64,000 nucleotides of DNA, taken from assembly GCA_004802705.1 (NCBI GenBank), contig SGPL01000002.1, positions 124,001-188,000 on the forward strand, read 5' to 3'. Origin of the DNA: Bondarzewia mesenterica (lineage: Eukaryota > Basidiomycota > Agaricomycetes > Russulales > Bondarzewiaceae). The position numbers and the translations under genes are program-made. Every line of letters starts with the position of its first letter. Within the stretch, counting starts at the first letter, position 1. The notes below the pieces were generated by a model. That model was not told the origin of the DNA. It searched no databases and saw nothing but the letters and a program-made list of their open reading frames with translations. Positions 1 to 14,305 of this stretch are shown here, piece by piece.

Positions 1-2512
<2,512 letters not shown>

Positions 2513-2789
2513 AGATTTCGTCACCAGGACTCGAATCTCCTTACGCGCGGTCTGTATGTATGTCACCAAGAGCCCTATCACATTCAAATAATACTCAGAT
2601 TACTGCTTACTGATCTGCTTGGAGCGAAGGAAGAGTTTTGCGGTCGTGCGGTCAACGGCACTCCGGCCGTGTTATGACATCTGAGATGTGACATTCCGGC
2701 GTACCTATAAGTAGTAGCGGTGGAAAGGACATGAGAAAGCACGAGCAAATCCCCCATCAAGTCTTGAAGCTTGAAGCTTGCAAAGGGAA

Positions 2790-4651
2790 ATGGCATCCCG
2801 CATCAAAGCTATAGCAGCTCACTTGGAGTCTGACAACAGGGGCTCCTTGCCTTCGTTCGACGAATTGCCCCGTTTTCGGGACATGCCTGGATGTGCTTGG
2901 GATGTGTGGGGACCTGATGATCAACTTGGGACAGTGAATCTGCTCACAGACGAGGTAGTACGACGGGCTGCACAGGAAGAGATAAAGTGCGTCTATCAAC
3001 GTCTCATTGTCTCCTGGATGTTAGGTTGCATGGAGATTTACGTAGGACTGGAAAGACTGTATCTCTCAATTGGTAAGTTCTATTCAGTATTATTCAATAT
3101 ACGACAATTGATTTACGAATTTGGATTAGGCCTCTTAACTTCCCTGAGAAGGTGCGTTTTGAAGGGTTATACTTTCACCCCCCTCCGTTGACGGCGAGCT
3201 GCGGTCGTCCTGTAGCCCATGTTTCACAGGCGCCAGCCTCACGTCCATTCGTACCTCAAGGATGATACGCCCATCCGAGACGACGAAATCCATATTGTAA
3301 GGCGCAATGCAAACTCAAGGAGCCATTTGCGTACTAAAAATGGTTATAGAATACTCAGTCCGGCACTCAATGGGATGGAATGAGACATTTTCCTATCATC
3401 GAATACGAGATGCTGTATAAAGGGTATCCTTCGATTCGTTTGTCTCTCACTAATTCAATGTCTGACTTTGATTACAGTGTGCCTGCAAGGTCATTGAAGC
3501 AGGGACAATATGCAATGTCCGACCCAAACAATATTGATCCCGAGCTCATAAAGCTCGGGATTCACAGTAAGTGTCTTGAAAATCCAACTCAAGTCGATGC
3601 TGAGTGCCCGCTTTCAAGATTGGGCCCAACACGGCATCTGCGGCCGCGGGGTGTTCTTGGACATGGTCCGATACTTCACGAAAAACGGATCTCCGTTGCC
3701 CTACGACCCTTGGACGACACACGGAATCACTGTACCGGAACTCGAGGCATGTGCTCGCGAACAGGGCGTTACTTTCAGGACGGGGGACATCTTGATCCTC
3801 AGGGTCGGGTTCATTCAGAAGTATTACTCTGTGAGCCAGGCGGAAAGGGACGCTTTGGCTGGCAAGCCCGAGACATTGTACGTGATCGACTTTTCCGTCA
3901 TACAGGAAGCACGCTGATGTTCCAGGCCGTCTGTAGTGCAGGAATTGACCAGTCTGACGATATGAGGCGCTTCATTTGGTGGGTCATAACTTAAAGCAGG
4001 AATCTATAATGCGTTGCCTTGACGTGACCATTTCTACGGATGAAAGGGACAACCATTTCGCTGCAATTGCGTCTGATCAACCCGCGTTGGAGGTGCACCA
4101 AACTTTTACGACTGCGGTTTATTCATATTGAATAAGTGGTTTTCTCTTTGCGTGTAGAGCTGGCCAACGAAGAAGGGACATACGTTCCTTCACGAGGCAA
4201 GATATCTGCCGTGACCCTTTTCCTCCTGCATGCTGACCTTGACTTCACAGACGATCTTGGGGCAAGTTCTCCACTGCTACTATTGTTGGTTGTAGGCGAC
4301 TACATGCTTATGCTGATATTCATTATAAGGCTTTGGGGCATGCCAATTGGTAAGTGTTCGTAGAGATATACGCATTGGATGTCTGTTCATCTCTCATGCG
4401 CTTGGGATGCAGGCGAATTTTTTGATGTCGAGACGTTATCCAAGGTCTGCGCAGAATCGGGACGGTACACTTTTTTTCTTCTCATCGTGGCCGTTAAACC
4501 TGTACGTTGCTTTATCGCGCGCCCGAGAGAACCAGGCTAACCATTTTCCTTCAGGCTTGGTGGGACGGCCAGTCCTCCGAATGCTGCAGTAGGCCAACCC
4601 ATTTCTCTACTCGAAATTTACTCAAGCAGTCTGTTGCAGGCTTTCTTCTAA
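2790..4651 (+). CDS. Cyclase/kynurenine-formamidase-like metal-dependent hydrolase
   Basis: Member of the fungal cyclase family (Pfam Cyclase, related to kynurenine formamidases); the substrate is not evident. Conserved landmarks: PDDQLGTVNLL near the N-terminus, NTQSGTQWDGMRHF (the fungal version of the metal-site motif), NWAQHGICGRGV, GDILILRVGF, GLWGMPIGEFFDVE and WPLN...GGTASPPN at the C-terminus. Fourteen predicted exons start at 2790, 3046, 3130, 3216, 3350, 3478, 3619, 3926, 4047, 4158, 4251, 4330, 4413 and 4555. Summed exon length is one base more than a multiple of three, and the extra base maps to a run of seven T at 4471-4477, where the frame changes between the conserved RYTFF and SSWPLN. 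This looks like a homopolymer sequence error, giving about 368 residues when ignored. Exon 4251-4261 is only 11 bases and both flanking introns start with GC instead of GT. A second ATG-proximal start is not suggested. Confidence 0.85.
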
Positions 4652-5011
4652 TGAAGACTGAAGGACATGGAGCAAGCGCGGAAAATTATTCTGTGCATAT
4701 TTCAGAAACCGCCGCTGTATTATATGTTTTGCCCAGATTTGAACTGGTATCAACGGCTGGGTAGATCGTATCAAGGACCCCTCAAATTTGTAAATAATAT
4801 TTCAGAGCAAGTCATAAGTATCATTCCAGTGTGAGCGCGACATTACGACGATAATTCTATGATATGGAAGAGAAAAAGCAGTGGTATCAATCTATCCCAT
4901 TCGGGAGCCACGAGTAGCTAGCTACCTGTCAGTTGTGCTAGAAAAATATAGGCAAAGGAAGAAGGTAGACTCGAAGGTCCGATAAGCCGATACAGTGCAC
5001 AGAGGTGCTGT
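4652..5011. other. Intergenic, convergent gene ends
   Basis: This 360-base stretch lies between the 3' ends of the plus-strand cyclase gene and the minus-strand homeodomain gene. It must hold both 3' UTRs. I see no ORF, RNA gene or repeat in it. Confidence 0.5.
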
Positions 5012-6479
5012 TCATAACACTCTTATATCTCCCACCCACAACGGTCCAGAGAAACTCAACCGCCTCCTGTTGTTGACGCCAGCGTCCTGCTCTGCAGTGT
5101 CGAACGCGTCCAATGACTTGTCCTGACGGAGCCACTCTTCCTCCAGCAATGCCATATCAAGCTCGTTTCCTTTCGTCACCGCCTCCGTGCATTCCTGCAT
5201 GAGGACTGGCTCGGAAGACGCGCATCGACCTTCGGCGCGCAAACGCGCAACCAGGACTCCGGTCGGGGTGTCGTGGATATAGTCCAATATGCCGAGAACT
5301 GCATCACGATCATTGTCGCTGGGAGTCGACCGAAATTCTGGCCGATTGTCCACATGCGAAATGCCGGAGAACTGCGAGGTAATGTCGTCGTCCTGGACGT
5401 TCGCATATGCAGATCCGTTAGCATCTGTAAATGATTGTTGATATGCCGGGATAGTTTCGACGAATGGCCTGGGAAGCGAAAGAAATTCTGGCGAACGGCA
5501 AGCGGGAGAAGAGAAAGAAAAATGACGATTAGCAGATAAAAACACAAGGAGAATACTATGTTGAAAACTTGCCTGTCTCTCGCATCTGAGGCGTCGTAGG
5601 GACTAGTTGGTTAGGTGAGAGGACTGGGGCTTCCGCTGGCAACGGGTATTGTCCGACGTCCATCAAGTATGACATGTTTCCATCAACATAATACCGAGTC
5701 GGGTACCAGCCAGAGAAGTCTTCTGTCATGGAACGCGACTGAGACAAGTAAGGAGAGAGCGGAGGTCCAGGCGTCAAGGGCAGCATATCAGGGAGCATGA
5801 CAGCGCTCTGAGAAAGGCCGACATGCTCTTCATCAACATAGTTCCCCGCATACATACTTTCAGAATCATAGGAGTAGTTATTGAAATCCGAGAAGAGGCT
5901 TTGAGCATCTGGGAAGAACGAAGGACTTTCGTTTGACATTTTAGTGGGATATGGGTGGATATATGCGCGATGTGGTGTAGGCGGTGACGGCGTCAAGATG
6001 TCTGGGGAAGAGGGAGTGTCGTCGGATGCCTCCACCTTTATATCATCCAAAAGAAGGACACGTGAATCAGCCCCCTTGTGTGCCATTGTCCGGAGATCCC
6101 AAGGTGTAAGAGAGCGCGGGGCCACGTCAGGAGAGTCTACGAAAAGTTCCTTTTTACGCCGCCGAGGACGTTCACCGTCGTGGCAAGCACTAGATACAAT
6201 GCGAGAATCGACGGGCAGGTCATACGTATCGTCTGAGACAAGTTTGCCGGCTCTTTTAGCAGCAGATTTTTTTGAGGTGAACCACTTGTTGACCAGTGTC
6301 GGCTTAAGATGGCGAGCGAGGGCCCAAGTCCGGCGAGAGCTCAGAGTAGGAACCCGTTGGTCGGCAGCCCAGATACCGGAGAGCTCTGCAATATGAGACG
6401 AAGAGAGCTTGCCCGATAGTGAAGTATTGTGTGCCGCGGTTGGAGCAGGAGGCAGCGATGGCGAACATGATCGCTTCAT
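5012..6479 (-). CDS. Atypical homeodomain-like transcription factor
   Basis: Predicted nuclear DNA-binding protein. Residues about 20-75 read as a homeodomain: spaced Leu residues, a WA.DQRVPTLSSRR..WA segment, and a recognition-helix motif VNKWFTSKKSAAKR. The usual WFxNxR is WFTSKK here, so the position of the normally invariant Asn carries Ser. The rest is low-complexity, rich in Ser/Pro/Tyr/Asp, as in basidiomycete homeodomain factors. The ATG at 6479 starts MKRSCSPSL; the longer frame upstream begins only with a TTG. Two exons are predicted. Junction option one is a GC-AG intron (exon 6479-5573, donor AG|GCAAGT, exon 5487-5012, 460 residues). Option two is a GT-AG intron with the weak donor GTTTTC (exon 6479-5569, exon 5468-5012, 455 residues). 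Both keep frame, so the junction is unresolved. Its 3' end converges with the cyclase gene. Confidence 0.7.
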
Positions 6480-7118
6480 GAAGAACAAAGAGATAGATAA
6501 AGCTACCAATCAGACAGCAAAAGAAACGAGGCAGAAACGAGGCTCAGATAGTGGGTCAAAGCTCCAGAGCTGTATGCGTTTGGGTCGTGAAGGTCCGAGC
6601 CAGCGGCTGATTGACGTCGTCTCTATGGGTTGATTGACCTAAATTTTGTCCGTGTCAGCAACGACATGCATGCAGCCACAAAAATTATGATGTTCCTTTG
6701 GAGAAAAGATCGAGTAGCAGTATGGACGACTTGGGGAGAACGAATATGGTTGCCAACAACGATGGTCCGGCTTTTTACAATCGTAACGCGTACAAAGAAT
6801 CACCTGACTGAGGCGCTTCATCACATGTCCGTTTGACAATCCTTTAGGCGAACTCGAGAGGAGCGCCACTGAATTCTGCAGCATCTATCGTACAAAGATG
6901 GAAGAAAAATGGCTGGTATATGTGTCCAGACATACCGCGTACTTCACGGCCAGTACACAGGTAATAGATATCCCGATGAATTATGCAGAAACACCTACAA
7001 TGCCGCTCGTAAGAATATATAAAAGACGATTAACAGATTGCATCAGAGACATGAATGTTGTCGTGAAAAGCTCCCACCCGCAAATAACATCCCAGCACCT
7101 TAAGTATATGCATAGAAG
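6480..7118. other. Intergenic upstream of homeodomain gene
   Basis: These 639 bases separate the start of the homeodomain gene from the end of shugoshin, both on the minus strand. It should contain the homeodomain promoter. Small ORFs here have no coding character and I see no RNA gene. Confidence 0.45.
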
Positions 7119-9123
7119 TCAAACCGCCATACTATGTCTTCGTCCTTCGTCGCCTTCTAGATATCCACGTCTGCTGACCTGAGAACCAGTGCGCCGCCGG
7201 CCGTCAACATTGACCCAATTTGATTTACCTAGTCCCGAAGGAAATTCAGCGTCGGCTTGCGCTCCCTCACTTTCCTCCTCTTCCTCAGGTGGAAGGCGCG
7301 GGCGGGACTTCCTTCGCTTGATACTGGGCTCAGCCGTATCACTGGGCGGGTCAAGGGAAGGTCGTAAATAGGAGTCAATGTGATGCTGAGAAGGCATAGA
7401 CGAGCGTTTGGACGTGGTCGATGATGGTGGGTCGGGTTTGCGCATTTTGCTGTAAAGACAACGTAAGAACCAAGCAGTGTCATGACACAAGTTCACATCA
7501 ATGAAAACGAGGACACCAACGTGTTAAGCTTCGGTTCCGCGTAGTTGATACTCTTGCGAACGCGTCTTTCTCTACTCCCTGCAGCCGGTGCGTCCCCTTC
7601 CGCATGTGCTACTGGGCTGGAACTACGTGGTGTAGGGAGATGAGATGGTGCTGGTGTAGTCGCGGGGGTAGATAGCAACGGGCGTGTCGATGCTGATGCA
7701 TTGGTGAAAGCGGAGGTTGGAACATCGGTATCGGGGCTCTGCTGTCGCTCGTGATCTATTTCAATGATGATAGTTAATACGCACAGCTCGCGCTCGTCTC
7801 AATTGAAGACATCAACGGAGGACTTGCCTGATACATGTGTATCAAGGGGAGGAAGAGAGGTTCGACTCCCTGGCGAATTGGTGACGTCTTGCAACCTCCA
7901 CTTGCTCCCCTCCGTGATGTGAGAGCCACCAGATTCCTCCTCTTCTCTGATCTTTCTCTTTTCCTTATCCCTTGTCCTTTCGGTCTCTAGAGATTCGACT
8001 TCCCTTGATTTCGTCTTCCGCTTCCGCTCCCTCCTCGCAGCCCTTTCCAACTCCTCTTCTACTTCCTCTGGCGTGATCTCAATATGACCGCTTATGGCCG
8101 CAATTTCTTCCTCTTCCTCAGCGATCCCGGCCTCCCTCCGAGCGGGTGAGCCAAATGCTGGACTTGGAGGTCGTGGAGAGGATGCTTCGGACCTTGAAGA
8201 GCTAGAATAGCGCGACGAACCGGCGCCGGGCGTAGTATTCACTGTCAACAGCCCGCTTTGCCGTCTCGAGATCTTTTTCTTTCCAGCTTGTAGTAGTTGC
8301 TGTTCCAAATTAACATGAATGGTAGTGATGGTCGGTGGAGATAGTGTCGATGGCACCGAGGAAAGGGGTAAACGGGATGATGATGACGACGAGTGGGACT
8401 TCTTGCGCCGAGTAAGGGGTGAAGGACTGGACTCCGATTCTAGATCGTCAGCATCTGAGACAGTCTCGTCTTCTTCGAGTATCTGAGGAAAGTTGGGTGC
8501 TCGAGCAAGGCGATTGACATGCGGGGAGGCTTCGGGATCAAGGACTGGCTTTCGCGCTGGCGCTTTCGGCAGCTGTGTTTGCTTCGATGGCGAAGGAGGT
8601 TTTCCGGACGGTATACTAAAATTCTTACGAATGGACCCGAAATGTTTCAATAAGGCATGGGTCTATAGTAGACGAATAAACCGAGCGTCTTGAGGCGTCT
8701 AATGAAATTAAGGAAGAAATTAGAAAACATACTGCTATTTCTGCATCTGCCATGACTCGCTGAGATCTCTCCCTCTCTTTCTTCAATTGCGTTGCTAGAG
8801 CAATTTCAGATGCCCGGAGACGTAGGTTCTCGACGTAGAGTGCAGATATTTGCGCATTGAGCTCTTCAATTCGTATGCTCAAAGTCGAGTTAAGCCTACC
8901 GATCATATTCCAATTACCACAAGGACACCAAGCAAGGACATATGAAGGCTCACTTCGTGATATGCTTGTTTGCAAGCAGAAACTTCTTCTTGACTGTAGC
9001 ATGATGCCACCAGGTGAGTTCACAGTGATCGAGAAACCTCGGAAGATACGCACAATTCTCAAACTCCTGCAGGGCATCGTTTTGCCGACTGGTCATCGAT
9101 ACACGCGACTCGCGCCTGCTCAT
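7119..9123 (-). CDS. SGO1: Shugoshin
   Basis: Protector of centromeric cohesin in mitosis and meiosis; shugoshins recruit PP2A through an N-terminal coiled coil and bind phosphorylated histone H2A through a short basic C-terminal motif. Both hallmarks are present: MSRRESRVSM...RQNDALQEFEN, KKKFLLANKHITK and LNSTLSIRIEELNAQ form the N-terminal coiled coil, and RRVRKSINYAEPKLNT followed by KMRKPDP is the SGO box split by an intron. The middle is a Ser/Pro/Glu-rich disordered region. Six exons: 9123-9054, 8993-8954, 8895-8733, 8662-7828, 7755-7521 and 7449-7119, total 1674 bases, 557 residues. Five exon pairs fit exactly in frame. The fourth intron begins with GC (donor ATCAG|GCAAGT); I found no GT donor that preserves frame. 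Annotators using GT-only rules would truncate the protein before the SGO box. Confidence 0.92.
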
Positions 9124-9315
9124 TTTGACCTAACGGCGAGGAGCGAGGGGAGTGAGCGGTGGCTGTCGTGATTCTGGTTAGACACGCTGATACTGGAAAC
9201 AACAATGCAGCATATCCACGTGTGAATCCACACGTGATGCAGGCTCCTAACCCCAGCGCAGGTTTCGGTCTTTGTCTCCTTACAGACTTTGAGACTTGAG
9301 CAACGATCTCAATAT

Positions 9316-9791
9316 TCACCTCAATCTTGACCGTACAGTAATGTCAGCCGTTGCAAAGCCGGGCGAGGAGAGGCGATCCCGCGCTACATAATCCACGTTA
9401 CAATTCCTTACCATTCCGTATTGCACCCTATTTTGTACCGCCGGTGGTTGTAAACGAGTGAATGCCAAAGCAGTAGGCGCAAGTAGGCATGTCGTAGAGT
9501 ACTCTAGAGACTCGGTTACCAGTATAGGCGTGTCATCTGCGAGCAGTTTTTATGGTGAGGGTGAGGAGGGGAAGGTTATATGGACATCGGGATACTCACT
9601 GATGTCCGCGGCCATCCCCTGCAGGATCTGACCAACGGGATTCAAATTGCCCTGGCCTGGTATCTCACCAGTACTTACATTTACATCCTGTCAGGTCATC
9701 GAATTGAGTAAGTTGGCTGTTGAAGGAGAGATGTCATAGTACAATGTAAATGAACCGTTGGAATTATTCGACGACGACTATCGTACGGCAT
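9316..9791 (-). CDS. Small predicted protein, function unknown
   Basis: I do not recognise this protein. Three exons on the minus strand (9791-9756, 9687-9600, 9536-9316) join through GT-AG junctions to give an uninterrupted 114-residue frame. The middle exon reads EIPGQGNLNPVGQILQGMAAD, which looks conserved in character, and the last exon is a 73-codon open frame ending at 9316. The evidence is only that three consecutive exons agree in phase and that the middle and last exons lack stops. The first donor (GTTCAT) is weak, and the start could lie elsewhere. It sits between the shugoshin start and the end of the next minus-strand gene. Confidence 0.35.
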
Positions 9792-9875
9792 AGTAAGTAG
9801 AGCAATCACCGTCGAGGAAACAAACAAGCACATAATTCAATGGGTAAACTCTAGCGCTGGCAGGGATCTAGAGTT

Positions 9876-11758
9876 TCAATGTTCCGTTTCAACGTCTTCT
9901 TGGGTACCAGCACCGTCTTGCTCGTCCGTCACTGGCGGTATGTCCCTCAGCCATGCCACAAAATCAACGTCCCGCTCCAGGAGCTCCGAAACTCTATCAA
10001 CGTTCCCCTCCACATCGAACTGCGAATTGTAGCCCATTCCGAAGTATCCGCTCCCGGTACCTTGCCGTGATAGGCCACGCGCTGGCACGTTCAGGCCGAG
10101 CTGGGTCGACACAAGCTGTGGAGCGAACGCTGCCCCATTCTGAGTAAAACTTGAAAGAAGTGGAGAGACGGGAGACGTCGGACGATCCTGTACTGGACCA
10201 TCATCAGACGAAGACCCTGAGGCCGGTGAGGAGAAATAGGTCTTGGCTGGGGAGGGCTCTGTTGTGGTCGGTCTTTCCGCATCCTTGCCTCTGTCGTCGT
10301 CGTCCGCCGCGTAAACGGACGCGCCTTGCGTGACGGTGGACGCGGCCGTGGTCTCGATCGTCGGGAGGATGCAAGAAGCTCCGAGAGTGTAGGCAATGCT
10401 TTCCTTTCTGGGGTCGTAGGCAAAGGCAGGCCTTTGGCATTCCCAAGCCCACTGCCAAATTTTTCTGGCGTGGGAGACCGTGGAGAACTCGCCGGAGGGG
10501 TAGCATGTGTTAGGCGGTGCTTCTTTGTCATTGGACTTTGGGACAACGTCGGAGACGACAAGGGGGGTGGAACCGGCGAGCCAGGCTGCTTGAGAGCATG
10601 TATGGAAGATGATGATATCTCGATGACATCCTCTGCATCCTCAGGCGGTTGCGGCGATGAAAAAAAGGGCTGTTCGGTTCTGGGAATAGGGGGCGGTTTC
10701 GTCTTTGGGAGGTGCATATTGGGGTACGGTGTCGACGTGGGGAGTTCCGAAGGAAACGAGGGAGGATAGTGAAACTGCAACAAGTTGTCAGAGATGTTAC
10801 TACACAAACCCTCAAAACGTACCTCGGGAACTTCGTCGATTGGCCGCATTCTTACAATGGACTGCGGTCCCGAGGAAGTTTCAAAGATGGCCTTCGGCAG
10901 GTCCAAAGCGGGTCCGGGATTGTCTGGTGGGGTTTGAGACGGCGGCTTGTGTGCTGAAGCAGACGGCCGAGGAACATCAGGGGCAGAGTCGACCTTGCCG
11001 TTCGGACCCTCAGGTATGTTCGCATCTCGAGAATTAGGGAAGTACCGAGAAGTGGTCTCCTTCCCCGATCTCTTCTTCGAGGTTGCAACGGCGCGCTTCA
11101 CGACGGGGAAGCCCAAGGGAGATGGTCGCTTTGGATCACGGCCGTTTGCCTTGCTCTGACTCCGCTTTGATTGCGCGCCGACGGACGGAATGTCCGGTGC
11201 AGAAACAACTTCAACTTGCCATTTTGTGATATTCTCTTTGATAGTGGCGATTTGCGCTTCGGAGAGGCCCGCGTTTGGATCGAGGTCCTCCGGTTCCTGC
11301 TCCTGCTCCGTCATCAACTCTTGCTGTTTGACAATTTCCGCCCGCTTCTTCTCCCAGTCGGCCCACTCCTCGTCAGTTTCCGCGAGAAACCATTCCCTGT
11401 CCTCCGGAGAGCTTTGCTCAGCCTCATGCCTTACTATGCCCTGCCACCGACCTCTCGTGCATCCCATCTTCGTCAACTCCGCAACATTCGACCATCTCCC
11501 CGATGAGGTCTCGCCCTTCGCCGCCTTTATCACGCCACAAATTTTCTGGCGGATTTGATCAACATGAGCCTCGTTGATGGCTGTGGGAGAAGGTGGGCAT
11601 AGCTCTAATGGTAATGATGCCAACGTGAGATGCCGTTGCGAGAGCAGAGCAATCCAAGACGATGGATTTTGGGCCGAAGTCTCATTAGACGAAGATGCCG
11701 AAGAGGAGAGAGGTGGTACAGGGGGCATTGACGGAAAGACAGGCGTATACAGTGACAT
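9876..11758 (-). CDS. Conserved proline-rich hypothetical protein, apparent frameshift
   Basis: I do not recognise a characterised family. The start is ATG at 11758 (MSLYTPV). The N-terminal third contains a Trp/Glu-rich segment around ETDEEWADWEKKRAEI that may be a short helical domain; the rest is basic and proline-rich with LPTLSELLASSRRSRP, then SPAKTYFSSPASGSSSDD, and a C-terminal FDVEGNVDRVSELLERDVDF. A short in-frame intron with good borders (10822-10775, GTACGT...TTGCAG, 48 bases) probably splits the gene into exons 11758-10823 and 10774-9876. Near 10305-10325 the conserved reading frame changes: SRKARPF is in one frame and ADDDDRGKDAE in another. The second exon is one base short of a multiple of three, which fits a single missing base. 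With it restored the protein is about 611 residues. Probably a sequence error. Confidence 0.6.
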
Positions 11759-13676
11759 CTGTTAGAAAGGACCGAGTGCCGAAAATGCTGGGTTCTACTG
11801 CAATGATATCGGTTGTTGCCTACGAGATCTTCAAGAAGTATTGTTTCGGTGTCAGTAAGACAGACAAGAAATTCATTAAGAGGATCTTCCAGCCGTCCAC
11901 GGGCCAAGATGTAGTGCAGTGGCAAACTCTGGTGGCCTATTCGCTGAGCGCTCCCAGTTTGTCAATCTCAAGATTCGAACCGAGCGCGTCTGACGTTCTT
12001 ATCACGTGATCGGTTCGATCTGCAGTCTTGTTCAAACGCGGCGTCCTCTATAAACCTCAGCGCTGATCGAGAGACGTCAATCACCACAAGTTGACTCGGA
12101 AACTCGGAAATTAGGCTGGTCACTGGTCAGGTTCTTGGCAATAAAAATCTTCAGCCTCTGAGCTATCGTAGTCAATCAATTAGGCACTAATCCATCCAGT
12201 ATGCAAGCGGAAACCATCGATAGGCTGACAATCTTGTCACCTACTTGTCGTGCGCATCGGCATCCATCATGCAGTGGTCACCGTCAGTTTCAATCATAAT
12301 GTGATATATTTGTGAAGACAGCCCAACTCAGAATAGTATTCGCAATACTAAACGACGCACAAACGTTGTCCTTGGTTGTTTGAAGCACAGCGGGCCGAAA
12401 CACTCACTAGAAAATGGGAACGGGATGTCAATAAGTCATTCATATTGGGAAGCATTTCACTTTCCTTCAAGCAATTTGCCTGTAATGTTGATATGTACAA
12501 CTCCGAGAATTTTTACCGCTACATGTCCACATGAAATAGGTTAGTAAGGACAACAATCATTCTTAGCCTTCGATCAGAGATCTATCAAACGTACTAGTAG
12601 CGGACTAAGTTTCGAGGCAGCGTGTATCTGACGGAGTTAGCTCAGGGTAACATTCGAGCATACGTTTCAGTCCATTACCCTCAATAAGGAAGTGAAAGCT
12701 CCGACGGTATAGCACCGTGTACGCATATGACATCTTGAAAAAAATCGACCATCACAGCCGAAGGTAGACGCATAAAGGGCTGCCTCCGGGCCCAACACAT
12801 TGACCGTGATGTCGCCTTAAATACCTGCGGTTCCGAAGGAGAAGCATAGAAACAATACAGTGTAAAAAAGTGGAACAGACCCTGTTCCTCCCCCTAACGA
12901 AGCGCGGGGAGGATTAAAGGGGGAAATTGAGGCTTAGTCATAGCGGGGATAGAACGACCAGTACGATGGTACAAAGTAAGAGAATCATCACTGTGGGTAG
13001 ACCGTCAGACGTCAACAGGATACAATGGAAAAGCCTGAACATTGGAAAAAACTTTACCGTGCAATTACTGACAGTCTGGATCAGCGCTGGTCCATGCCCA
13101 GATTGTTCACAATGTTTCAGGAGATTACTCACGGGCTGAAAAGATCACTTCCATGACAGTACACGTCGATGGATGCTCAGCCGACATTAATGACGAAAAT
13201 GCCTTAGGGAGTTCGTGCCGCTGATGGAAGGGCCTGTATCACAGGAAGAAGCACAGTAGCCACGGTGAGAAGTCTTGCTATGCACGGACTGCAAGGAGGT
13301 CTGCTTTGGAACTGGCCGCTTGACATGTGAATGAAGTGCAGGGCGGCAGTGCCTGGGACGGCAGCGACAATAGTATAGGCTCCAGTGCGGAGAGTTGGCA
13401 ATGACCTGTACGTGGACGTGCGCCATACGATCATTTCTCGACACATACACCAGCCGTTCGAACTCCTAAAAATACTGCAAGGTTCAGGGCCACGCTTCGG
13501 ACCTTGGTAATCAGATGTTTAGATAGAGTTCGCTAGCTCCACAGAGCGGTTCAACGCGCACCTCACATTAAATTCAAATTTGTCACTTGAAGACGAGTTT
13601 TCCGAGATATATTTACACAGTCGGCACGCTATCTGTCACTTGAAACCGGCGCAATCGACGCGATGACGGATCTCCT
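11759..13676. other. Intergenic, no gene supported
   Basis: About 1.9 kb between the start of one minus-strand gene and the 3' end of the next. The left part, next to 11758, should hold a promoter. ORFs here are short and overlap on both strands without splice support. A weak tRNA-like stretch near 12640 was considered and rejected. Nothing else is visible. Confidence 0.45.
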
Positions 13677-14305
13677 CTACGCAAAGGAGACTTTTTTGGA
13701 CTGGGAAAATTGGGTACCGGCTACAGGAGGAATGCCATTGACAGCGTGCGATTCCTTTTGTTTTGACTCCTTCCGCTTCTTCGCCTTCTCCTTCTTCGCT
13801 TGGTTCCTCTGTGCCGCGAGCAAAACTTTTGTGTGCTTCTATAGGTGTCGATCAATGATATAGGATCAGGGAGACGGGAAATCACCCCGAAACAAGAGCA
13901 AGACTCCGGTAACCAACTTACCAACTTAATGGTAGCCCCGCTGCGCACCTTTCGGTCGTTCTTCTGCACCGTCTAACCATCAAACGAACATGATGGCTAT
14001 CAGCACGTTATCACATGTGAGGAATGCGACGAGAAAGAGTGCACCTGTGATTGATGGGCTCTCTCCACTTTCTCCTGAGCCTTGTCCTCCTGCGCTTTCG
14101 CTATGGAGTCTGCCAGAGATAAAGCAGCATCCTGCAAGCGTTCAAGCACTGTATGAGTACTTTGGGAAACTTTATACCCCTATCAAACCTGGAAGACAGC
14201 TGCAGACGCGCGACGCGGATGTCCGGTCTTACCTTCTGTTCGATGTATCTGGTAATTTTTTTTACTTTCTCCGCGGTGCTTGCGAGAAGACGACGGATGC
14301 GCCAT
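13677..14305 (-). CDS. Small basic coiled-coil protein, function unknown
   Basis: I do not recognise the family. Four exons on the minus strand (14305-14189, 14131-14045, 13972-13922, 13838-13677) are all multiples of three in length and join in phase 0, giving 138 residues with no stop. The start reads MAHPSSSRKHRGESKK. The middle is a predicted amphipathic helix (SIAKAQEDKAQEKVERA) and the third and fourth exons carry a Lys/Arg-rich helix (RNQAKKEKAKKRKESKQK). The composition would suit a nucleolar or chromatin-associated small protein, but that is inference only. All introns are GT-AG, 57-83 bases long. Confidence comes from four consecutive phase-compatible exons and their consistent charged composition. 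Confidence 0.5.

Noticed and set aside
12636..12716. tRNA-like stretch with GGAGTTAGCTCAG resembling a 5' half and A box
   Set aside because: CGGAG/CTCCG could pair as an acceptor stem, but there is no B box (GGTTCGA-like) and no plausible anticodon arm.
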